Source: Hymenobacter sp. BT559 (GTDB taxonomy: Bacteria; Bacteroidota; Bacteroidia; Cytophagales; Hymenobacteraceae). From it: a stretch of 64,000 bases of DNA. Each line of letters begins with the position of its first letter. Positions within the stretch are counted from its first letter, which is position 1. The position numbers and the translations under genes are program-made. Of this stretch, positions 33,119 to 39,645 are shown one piece after another. The stretch lies in the NCBI RefSeq assembly GCF_017571525.1, contig NZ_JAGETY010000016.1, positions 60,744-124,743 of the forward strand. The letters are read 5' to 3'. The notes under the pieces were generated by a model that was given only the letters and a program-made list of their open reading frames with translations, searched no databases and was not told where the DNA came from.

Positions 33119-34159
33119 ATGAAAAAGACCAGCAATTCCTCCGCAAAGAAAGCCGCCACAGCGACTACCAACCGCCCCGATGTGTACCAGATTGTGACGG
33201 ACCGGATTATCTCGGCGCTGGAAGGTGGTATTATTCCGTGGCGCAAGCCGTGGAACGCGGTTTATGGCCTTCCCCGCAACTACGCCACCGGCCGGGTATA
33301 TAGCGGCATCAACTTGTTTTTGCTGCACTTCAGCGGTGCTTTGCCCTTTTTCATGACTTTCAAGCAGGCGCTAGCGCTGGGCGGCAACGTGCGCAAAGGT
33401 GCCAAGGGCCACCAGGTTGTTTACTACAACATCAGCAAGCGCGACAACCAGGAAACCGGCAAAGAGGAGAAAAAGCCCTTCTTGAAATATTACACCGTGT
33501 TTTCGGTGGAAGATATTGAAGGCATCGAGTTCAACTTACCCGAAGTACCCAAGCAGGAATTTACTCCCAGCGAGGTAGCTGAAGGCATTGTAGAGGCGTG
33601 GGATGGCAAGCCCGCTATTCAGCACTTGCACCAGCGCGCTTACTACTCCCCTTCGCTGGACTTTGTGAATATGCCCAAGCCGGAGACCTTCACCACATCG
33701 GAGGGCTACTACCAAACCCTATTCCACGAGCTAACCCACAGCACCGGCCACAAGTCTCGCCTTGACCGTGCTGACCTGACCGCCGGCGATGGTAAGCAGA
33801 GTACTAGCTACGCCCGCGAGGAGTTGACCGCTGAGATGGGCGCCTCGTTCCTGAGCGCCGCCGCTGGCATTGCCACCGAGCAAACCGAGGAAAACGCCGT
33901 GGCCTACATTCAAGGCTGGCTGGAGCGGCTGAAAAATGACAAGCAGCTAGTGGTAAAAGCCGCCAGCAAAGCCCAGGCCGCCACCCGGATGATTCTCGGC
34001 ACCACTGAAGAGACCGAAGGCAATACCGAGGCGCAGTCCACGCCGGCCGTGGAATCAACGACGGCAGATGCGAATGTGGCCAGTGAGCCCGCCGCAGTCC
34101 TCGACGACATCGACCGCGAATTCAAGGCCGCTGAGTTGAGCTGGCTGCAGCTGGTGTAA
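33119..34159 (+). CDS. ardC: ArdC-type antirestriction protein (ssDNA-binding domain plus zincin-like peptidase)
   Basis: 346 aa from the ATG at 33119 (MKKTSNSSAKKA); the open frame to 33050 overlaps the promoter palindrome, so the later start is chosen. The N-terminal ArdC domain is typical (RPDVYQIVTDRIISALEGGI, PWRKPWNAVYGLPRNYATGR, YSGINLFLL). The zinc-peptidase motif HELTHSTGH is at about residues 204-212, with a downstream Glu (AREELTAEMGASFL) as likely third ligand. Such proteins protect incoming plasmid DNA during conjugation. A palindromic terminator follows. The motifs are intact. Confidence 0.9.
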   Translation: MKKTSNSSAKKAATATTNRPDVYQIVTDRIISALEGGIIPWRKPWNAVYGLPRNYATGRVYSGINLFLLHFSGALPFFMTFKQALALGGNVRKGAKGHQVVYYNISKRDNQETGKEEKKPFLKYYTVFSVEDIEGIEFNLPEVPKQEFTPSEVAEGIVEAWDGKPAIQHLHQRAYYSPSLDFVNMPKPETFTTSEGYYQTLFHELTHSTGHKSRLDRADLTAGDGKQSTSYAREELTAEMGASFLSAAAGIATEQTEENAVAYIQGWLERLKNDKQLVVKAASKAQAATRMILGTTEETEGNTEAQSTPAVESTTADANVASEPAAVLDDIDREFKAAELSWLQLV

Positions 34160-34166
34160 CCCGCCC

Positions 34167-34202
34167 GGCAGGGGTAGCAGCCCGCAAGCTGCTACCCCTG
34201 CC
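34167..34202 (+). terminator. Palindromic terminator after ardC-type gene
   Basis: GGCAGGGGTAGCAG, 8-base loop, CTGCTACCCCTGCC: a perfect 14-bp stem 7 bp after the stop codon; no long T run follows. Confidence 0.65.
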
Positions 34203-34256
34203 CTAAGCCAAGCACTAGCATTAGTCCTAACCCTAAACTCTCACTTTTTATAAGCT

Positions 34257-34550
34257 ATGAAGCACGCCTTTTCAACCACCGCCACTTGCGCCGCTACTGA
34301 GAGCCAGCCAGTAGACGGCCAGTGCGGTTGGGACCGAATGTTACAGCATCCTTTCCTCACCGTTTGCCAGGTCGGCCGGCTACCCAGGGACATTATTTAC
34401 CCGAGCCTGATGGAGCGCGGCGGCTTGCCCGACGTGGAAACCGTAGCGGAAAAGCTGAAAAATCTGGGGATTGTAGCTCCGAAAGGCTTTTACGAGCGGA
34501 TTTACCTGGATGAAGCATTTGACGAGGGCAACGGATTCCAGCAGTGGTAG
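34257..34550 (+). CDS. Hypothetical small plasmid protein
   Basis: 97 aa. Begins MKHAFSTTATCAATESQPVD and has two Cys near the N-terminus. A helical C-terminal part reads PSLMERGGLPDVETVAEKLK then NLGIVAPKGFYERIYL. No family is recognised. Its last codons overlap the GTG start of the next gene by 7 bp, so the two are a translationally coupled pair in the plasmid leading region behind ardC. Confidence 0.65.
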   Translation: MKHAFSTTATCAATESQPVDGQCGWDRMLQHPFLTVCQVGRLPRDIIYPSLMERGGLPDVETVAEKLKNLGIVAPKGFYERIYLDEAFDEGNGFQQW

Positions 34551-34864
34551 CCCCTCCCCTTTCTAAAGTCCTTGCCTTGAAAGCCTGCGAAGCCCCAACC
34601 ATCCAGAGTCTCAGGTGGAACCAGTACCACAGCCAGGTAATTGACGCGATTGCCGACGTGGAGGTGTTGATGCAGCAGCTTGACCGAGGAATAAACAGCG
34701 AGGTGCTGACCGAGGAGGTAGCCCAGCGGCTCGGGATGGAGATTGACACGCCGGCCGCTTTTGAAGTGCTGCTGAAGCTGGTACAAGCCACCCGGCAGAT
34801 TGCCCGTGAGGGCTTACGCCACACCTGCGAGGAACAAGGCAGGCATTTCTCCCTCGTCCACTAA
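34544..34864 (+). CDS. Hypothetical helical protein coupled to the preceding gene
   Basis: 106 aa from a GTG at 34544 that overlaps the upstream stop. Mostly helical and acidic: YHSQVIDAIADVEVLMQQLD, EVLTEEVAQRLGMEIDTPAA, FEVLLKLVQATRQIAREGLR. No signal peptide or membrane segment. No family recognised. It could form a two-component small system with the preceding gene; nothing in the sequence fixes a function. Confidence 0.6.
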   Translation: MVAPPLSKVLALKACEAPTIQSLRWNQYHSQVIDAIADVEVLMQQLDRGINSEVLTEEVAQRLGMEIDTPAAFEVLLKLVQATRQIAREGLRHTCEEQGRHFSLVH

Positions 34865-35230
34865 TCTCAGCGCGCAGCCCCTGACCACAAGCAGACCTTA
34901 GTCCCGCGACGTGCAGCAGGCCCACTTAATACCCGGTGGTAAGTACATTACCCGGCAGCACCTCCCGAAGAGAAGCCAGTGCCCGCGCTGAGGGACCAAG
35001 CTAGGATTCTGGGCGGCCAGTTTCAGGTTCGCTACCTGAAAACCGGCCAGTAGCACGAGGTAGCCCTGGCCGGCGTGCTTTTTAAACAGTAGTCCTCTCC
35101 CACCACGCTACTGAATAGCTACGGCTACTTGGTAGCGCTGTTACATTTGAGGAGTCTGCGCACCGCTAATTCTATAAGGCTGTTAGTTGCCCGGATGCCA
35201 GGATAGTCATTTGGCACGCCTTCCTTTACG
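34865..35230. other. Non-coding stretch with a decayed coding fragment
   Basis: No intact gene. Around 35007-35093 a reading ARILGGQFQVRYLKTGQ, TAG, HEVALAGVLFKQ, TAG looks like the debris of a protein broken by two amber codons. The remainder shows nothing recognisable. Confidence 0.4.
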
Positions 35231-35644
35231 ATGAACTCCAAGCTCCTAATTTACTTTGAAAACGCCGCCGGCCGCCTGCTGGAGCATCCCGATGGCTACG
35301 TTCGGTTTGAGTACTTCCCGGGTAAGCGAAAATTAACGGACTTACAGGCTCTTCTTACGCATACCGGTCAGCTTCTGAAGCGCAACAATTGGAATAAGCT
35401 TCTTGGGGACCAGCGGTTGATGACGCCCTTTACTCCCGAAGAGAGTGCCTGGATTGTGGACTATTGGCTGGATAGGGCCCGGCAGCGTCCCGGGGGTATT
35501 TATGGCGCTGTCATATTGGCAAATGATGTGTTTGCTCGCCTGTCAATGACTCAGGTGATGACTGATGCCAAAGCGGCGGCCCTCACCTACCGCCTATTCG
35601 ACAGCGAGGAGAAGGCCGTAGAATGGCTAAAGCAACTGGCATAA
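35231..35644 (+). CDS. Hypothetical protein with SpoIIAA/STAS-like pattern
   Basis: 137 aa. Alternating strands and helices: LLIYFENAAGRLLEHPDGYV, PFTPEESAWIVDYWLDRARQ, GGIYGAVILANDVFARLSMT, LTYRLFDSEEKAVEWLKQ. The C-terminal DSEEKAVEWL motif is typical of small SpoIIAA/STAS-like Bacteroidota proteins. Role unknown. Single gene followed by a palindromic terminator. Confidence 0.7.
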   Translation: MNSKLLIYFENAAGRLLEHPDGYVRFEYFPGKRKLTDLQALLTHTGQLLKRNNWNKLLGDQRLMTPFTPEESAWIVDYWLDRARQRPGGIYGAVILANDVFARLSMTQVMTDAKAAALTYRLFDSEEKAVEWLKQLA

Positions 35645-35766
35645 ACGGCTGAGCTGAAAGCCCCGCCGCCTAGTCTGGTGCTAACAAGGCTCCTCGCTCC
35701 CGCCTTCCCGCTTGGACTAATCAAGGGGAGCAGTGGACTGCGCTTCTTTCCCCACCGCCCAACGAG

Positions 35767-35800
35767 TAAGGGCAGCCCCGGTTAGGAGCTGCCCTTGTTT
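35767..35800 (+). terminator. Rho-independent terminator
   Basis: AAGGGCAGC, 11-base loop, GCTGCCCTTGTTT. Located between the unknown gene at 35231-35644 and the convergent partition operon. Confidence 0.7.
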
Positions 35801-35875
35801 AACGCTTTGGAAACCATCGCGCCGTATTGCAGGGATAAATGAAATGCCGGTACCCAAAGCGCCTAATTTGCTGCC

Positions 35876-36430
35876 CTACTTGGTGGCTGGTAGCTTGCCC
35901 TGCTTGCGAAGATGCGCTTCGTAGTGCCGGTGGGCTGCGTGCAGGTAGCCGATGATGTTGGTCGGCATATCCGGCCCTTTGGGAAGCTGCACGATAATCC
36001 TGCGAATCTCGGCCCAGACCGATTCTGAAATCCGGACTCCCTTCAACTCGCCAGCTGGCTCCGCTTCCACTGCTGCCGGCTTGCGGCCGCGAGGACGGCG
36101 CTCAACCGGTGCGGGAGCCACCGAAGGTGCAGCGGAAGCCGCTGTCGCCCCGGGATGCTCCACGGCGGGAGCGGGCGTTGGCTCAGCCGCAGACCGAACC
36201 GCCGGCGCCGGCTCGGGGGCTGGCGTTGACTCAGGCGCTACTAACGCAGCGGGGGCCGCCGCTGCCTCCCTTGAGGTGGGCGTAGCCGGGGTGGTCGGTT
36301 TTACTTCCGCCTCCAGTCTGGTTTGCTCCCCTCCCATTCCCGCCCGGGCTTCGGCCCGTAATGCTTCATCAACCGGGATGCGCTTGCGGGGGGCTTCGAT
36401 TTTTGCCTTTACGAATGGAGACTTCGCCAT
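35876..36430 (-). CDS. ParA partner protein, likely centromere-binding (RHH/DUF3408-like)
   Basis: 184 aa. Basic N-terminus (MAKSPFVKAKIEAPRKRIPV), a long Ala/Pro/Glu-rich disordered middle (about 45-130), and a compact C-terminal domain: GVRISESVWAEIRRIIVQLP then GPDMPTNIIGYLHAAHRHYE. The latter has one strand and two helices as in ribbon-helix-helix/DUF3408 (TraB-type) proteins. The start overlaps the ParA stop (TAATG), giving a tight two-gene operon. It is the best candidate to bind the 8-bp repeat array upstream of parA. Confidence 0.7.
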   Translation of the reverse strand: MAKSPFVKAKIEAPRKRIPVDEALRAEARAGMGGEQTRLEAEVKPTTPATPTSREAAAAPAALVAPESTPAPEPAPAVRSAAEPTPAPAVEHPGATAASAAPSVAPAPVERRPRGRKPAAVEAEPAGELKGVRISESVWAEIRRIIVQLPKGPDMPTNIIGYLHAAHRHYEAHLRKQGKLPATK

Positions 36431-37215
36431 TATTTGGTTTCAGTTTGGGAGGTGGTGGTATCGGTTGCTTCTTCCAGTTCAACGGCTGTCTCGGCTTTGC
36501 GCCTGGGCAGGTCCAGCTTCTCTATCAGCTCGTCGCATACCCGGCGGATTTCTTCCGAGCTGTCCTTGGTGCCCCCGGCATGGTTGCGGAAGGCAGGCGT
36601 CAGGAGGCTATGCAGCGTCGAGGCGCGGGTATAAGCCATGCGGTGGCTGAGATAGGACTGAAAGCGTGATAAGCCCAGCTCATCTATGTAGTCGTCCATC
36701 TCTTTCTCCTCCCGCCGCCCGGCAATCCGCTTGGTGGCGAGGCCGAAATATTGAAAATCAACCTCGGCCTTGTCAGCCGCTTTCTTGAGGGCTTCGAGAA
36801 TGCCCATAAATTCAGCCGTAGAAGCCCGGTCCAGGTAATCTGATACCAGCGGCACAATCACTGCGTCGCAGCCCGTGAGCGCATTGAAAACGTCTTCCCC
36901 GTCGGCCCGGCCTGGAATGTCGATGATGATTAGGTCATAGTCGTTATCCGGGTTGTCGATGAAGTCAAAGATGCTTTTCAACGCCATCGGGAACACATCG
37001 TAGGGATAGGCGGCATTCGGGTCTGTTTCCTGCAGGATGGCCAGGCTAGGCTCGTCCAGCTGCTTCCGGGTTTTCACGATGCTCTGCTGGTAGTCACAAT
37101 CGAGGATGGCGATTTTCAAGCCGTACTCGGTGGCTAAGGGAGCCGCCAGGACTAGGGCCAGAGTAGACTTGCCAGAGCCCCCTTTTTGGGTGGCAAAGCT
37201 GATGACTTTCGACAT
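36430..37215 (-). CDS. parA: ParA-family partition ATPase (TraA type)
   Basis: 261 aa. Deviant Walker A KGGSGKST at residues 11-18, and a Walker B-like DLIIIDIPGRADGEDV. The C-terminal part contains the helical EEIRRVCDELIEKLDLPRRK. The protein lacks the long N-terminal HTH of type Ia ParA, so it is a short type Ib-like enzyme. It would segregate the plasmid (or act as TraA in conjugative elements) using the small downstream partner and the repeat array upstream. Confidence 0.9.
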   Translation of the reverse strand: MSKVISFATQKGGSGKSTLALVLAAPLATEYGLKIAILDCDYQQSIVKTRKQLDEPSLAILQETDPNAAYPYDVFPMALKSIFDFIDNPDNDYDLIIIDIPGRADGEDVFNALTGCDAVIVPLVSDYLDRASTAEFMGILEALKKAADKAEVDFQYFGLATKRIAGRREEKEMDDYIDELGLSRFQSYLSHRMAYTRASTLHSLLTPAFRNHAGGTKDSSEEIRRVCDELIEKLDLPRRKAETAVELEEATDTTTSQTETK

Positions 37216-37292
37216 AGGGTAACTTGTTAAGGGGTGTTGGTGCGGATGTCTCCAGGTGGTCAGGCCGGCGATGGAGCAAATGTAATCGGAAA
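37216..37292 (-). promoter_or_regulatory. Leader between repeat array and parA
   Basis: Short non-coding stretch directly upstream of parA. No separate promoter motif was pinned down; the repeat array begins at its outer edge, so the partner protein probably autoregulates. Confidence 0.4.
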
Positions 37293-37630
37293 TGTCGTGA
37301 AGTAGTAAAGTCGCGTTGTCGTAAAGTCGCTAAGTCGTAATGATGATAAGTTGCATAGTAGTAAAAGCAATAAGTAGTAAATACAACTTGTCGCAAAATA
37401 CACTTGTCGTAAAGCAATAATGTGGTGAAATTGCCTCAACTCGCGGCTTTCAGTTTGTAGTAAAGTTGCATTGTCGTAAAGTAGTAAAATAGACAGTCTG
37501 ACAAGATGGGTGTTAGTTGTAAAGTAGTAATGTAGTAAAGTCGTAAAAGGAATGGTGGGCAAATAGGTAGGTTGGTTTTTCGTGAATAATAGCAGTTGAT
37601 GTTTGTTGTCGTAAAGTCGTAAAGTAATAG
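37293..37630. repeat. Array of 8-bp direct repeats, probable partition centromere
   Basis: Units of consensus (A/T)GT(C/A)GTAA follow one another in strict 8-bp register from 37293 to 37436 (18 positions, about two thirds close to consensus). Shorter blocks follow at 37456-37487, 37515-37546 and 37607-37630. Examples are TGTCGTAA, AGTCGTAA and AGTAGTAA. The array lies between parA and the mob region in an otherwise AT-rich, gene-free stretch. Iterated 7- to 8-bp units are typical binding sites of ribbon-helix-helix centromere proteins. Open frames crossing it are repeat artefacts (LYDFTT-like). Confidence 0.85.
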
Positions 37631-37824
37631 GGAAATGCATTCTATTTGCATGTAAGGCCTGATTGAAGAGATGGATTATACAATAGCAGTGGAGGCCAAG
37701 TGAAAGGGTGGAGCAGACAGGGGTAGGGCGGGTAGGCAGGTTAGATAGGAGTACCGGAGATAGGAAGACTGGCTGGATAGAAAATTAAAGCCAACCTAAT
37801 TCACCCGACAATACGTATCGTGAG
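37631..37824. other. Intergenic stretch between centromere array and mob promoter
   Basis: No gene is seen. Contains a purine-rich tract (37690-37780) and an imperfect palindrome ACAATACGTATCGT at about 37808-37821, just before the 11-bp repeats. Confidence 0.4.
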
Positions 37825-37868
37825 TTCTGAAAAAGCTCTGAAATAATTCTAAAACGCTTCTGAATAGT
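37825..37868. promoter_or_regulatory. Array of four 11-bp direct repeats upstream of mob genes
   Basis: TTCTGAAAAAG, CTCTGAAATAA, TTCTAAAACGC and TTCTGAATAGT start at 37825, 37836, 37847 and 37858, an exact 11-bp period. Same motif and spacing as the array in front of the tra operon (28726-28791), but in opposite orientation relative to the downstream gene. Confidence 0.75.
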
Positions 37869-37892
37869 TCGTGTAGTTTGCTTAGCAAGAAG

Positions 37893-37934
37893 AGTAACAC
37901 AATTAAGAGGCTAAGCCTCTGTAATCATGTTACT
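37893..37934. promoter_or_regulatory. Nested inverted repeat, oriT candidate
   Basis: Outer arms AGTAACA and TGTTACT enclose an inner hairpin AGAGGCT-A-AGCCTCT. Located about 100 bp upstream of the mobilization genes, where the transfer origin is normally found. The nick site cannot be read from sequence. Confidence 0.5.
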
Positions 37935-38037
37935 TACGATTCAGCAGAGCTGAAACTTGTAGGTTTTACTACATAACTCTCTGATTAGCAATGTTAGAAT
38001 AACCTATAAGGCCTGCCCAAAGCTTAGTTTTTAGCCG

Positions 38038-38565
38038 ATGCCCACGAACCCCGGAACGAAGAGTGTCAATGTCCCTGCCGCTACCCACCACTTGCTCAGT
38101 AAAGAGGCTAAACGGCTGCAGATAAGCCAGGCTGATTACACGGGAGCAGCTATTCGCTACTTCGCGGAGCGCGGGTTGCACCCAATGGAAGACGTGGCCC
38201 GCGAGGGCCAGCTCATTATGCAGCAGGTGAAAAAGCTAGGGGACCGCGTGTTCGGCTATCTGAGGGAAGAGGAGCGGAGCCTGCTGATGCCAATGCTGGC
38301 GGAAATGCTGCGCAGCCGCGTGACGTTGGAGCGGGTGCTGCGCCTAAATGAAATCCTGGTAAACAACCTGACACAGCACCTCAGCGGCTTGAGCGAAGCG
38401 CAGCTTAATGAGCAGCGGGAAGGCCTTAAAAAGCTTCGGGCGCAGAACGAAGATATGATAGACCGGCAGGTAAATGAAGCTTTAACCACGGTGCAAAAGC
38501 AGGGGCCGGGCCAACTAAATACCGAAGTAAAATCGGGCAAGACTGCCTCCGCTCTGAGCCAGTAA
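38038..38565 (+). CDS. BfmA/BtgA-type mobilization accessory protein (ribbon-helix-helix)
   Basis: 175 aa. N-terminal ribbon-helix-helix segment (KSVNVPAATHHLLSKEAKRL, then ISQADYTGAAIRYFAERG) followed by a long helical region (LLMPMLAEMLRSRVTLERVL, LNEQREGLKKLRAQNEDMID). This layout is that of BfmA/BtgA accessory proteins that bind oriT and help the relaxase. It ends 6 bp before the relaxase start. It could also be the factor binding the 11-bp repeats. Confidence 0.82.
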   Translation: MPTNPGTKSVNVPAATHHLLSKEAKRLQISQADYTGAAIRYFAERGLHPMEDVAREGQLIMQQVKKLGDRVFGYLREEERSLLMPMLAEMLRSRVTLERVLRLNEILVNNLTQHLSGLSEAQLNEQREGLKKLRAQNEDMIDRQVNEALTTVQKQGPGQLNTEVKSGKTASALSQ

Positions 38566-38571
38566 TCGCCT

Positions 38572-39591
38572 ATGTACGTCAAGCTAATCAATCCCGCTAC
38601 GCACGGGAAAGCCGCCTATAATAACAGCGGGAGTAGCGCGCAAACGCTCAATTATCTGAAGCAGGAAGCCGGCCGGGATGGAGAGGAAGCCTCGTTTTTT
38701 GGGGCTGACCGAGATGGCCTCAGCGCCGCGGAGCTGAGGCAGGAGATTGATTCTAATGTAAAGGGATTGCGGGCTGACGACGCCAAATTCTACTCGCTGG
38801 TGATTAGCCCCAGCGAGTCGGAGCTGCTGCATATCGACAACGACGAGGACAAGCTAAAGGCCTACGCCAGGAAGGCAATGGAGCAGTACGCGGCCAACTT
38901 TCAGCTAAAGGACGGGCGGCAGCTCAGCAGCCAGGATTTGGTTTGGGGGGCTACCATTCACCAGCAGCGCAGCTACCGGGGCACCGACCCGGAGGTGAGC
39001 ACCGGCAAGGCCAAAATAGGAGAGCAGCGCCCGGGCCTGCAGACCCACATTCACGTCATCGTGAGTGCCCGTGACGCAGCGCAGAAAATAACGCTTAACC
39101 CCGGAGGACGCCGCAACCGCTTTGACCTGATGAAGTGGCAGGCCGCCGCCGGCCAGCAGTTTGAGAAGCAGTTCGGCTACACGGCCCAGGCTCACGAAAA
39201 GCTGCGGCCGAAGCAGCGGGACGCCAGCCGTGATGCCGGCCGCGCAGCCAAGATTGAAGAGCGGGTCACTGCCCTCAACCTGCGGGTAACGAAGGAGGAG
39301 CGACTGGACCCGCAGCGGGTGCAGCAGATTGCCCAGGGCCGCGAGTACGACAAGACCTTTTACCGTTCCCTGGCCACCGTCGAGCGGCGCGCCCAGCAGG
39401 GACAACCCATTGACAACGCTTACCACCTGCTGAGCACGGGCCGGGAGCGTCCCGCGCCGCAGCGCGCCGCCAGCACCCTGCTACAAGCCGTGCAGCAAGC
39501 GGTGCGGTCGAATACCGGCCGTGAGGGAAAGACCGAGCACATCAGCGAGAAAACAGGACGCAACAGCGCCGAGCTGGATATTGAAATGTAG
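38572..39591 (+). CDS. Relaxase (DUF5712/BfmB-type mobilization protein)
   Basis: 339 aa. Starts MYVKLINPATHGKAAYNNSG. The metal-binding His cluster is visible as LQTHIHVIVSARD (about residues 156-168), the HxH motif of rolling-circle relaxases; candidate Tyr residues occur in the first half (YNNSGSSAQTLNYL, FYSLVISPSESE). The C-terminal part is charged and helical. It would nick oriT and lead the strand into the recipient. It lies between the RHH accessory protein and the coupling protein. Confidence 0.82.
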   Translation: MYVKLINPATHGKAAYNNSGSSAQTLNYLKQEAGRDGEEASFFGADRDGLSAAELRQEIDSNVKGLRADDAKFYSLVISPSESELLHIDNDEDKLKAYARKAMEQYAANFQLKDGRQLSSQDLVWGATIHQQRSYRGTDPEVSTGKAKIGEQRPGLQTHIHVIVSARDAAQKITLNPGGRRNRFDLMKWQAAAGQQFEKQFGYTAQAHEKLRPKQRDASRDAGRAAKIEERVTALNLRVTKEERLDPQRVQQIAQGREYDKTFYRSLATVERRAQQGQPIDNAYHLLSTGRERPAPQRAASTLLQAVQQAVRSNTGREGKTEHISEKTGRNSAELDIEM

Positions 39592-39645
39592 GGCACCCAG
39601 CCGCCTTCCAGAATCCTACCCAAACAAACTTCCTTTTCCGAACCT

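Noticed and set aside
37293..37436. CRISPR array.
   Set aside because: Period is 8 bp without spacers, and no cas genes are present.
37260..37651. Open frames on the minus strand (71-126 codons) with LYDFTT-like repeats.
   Set aside because: They are translations of the 8-bp repeat array and have no protein-like features.
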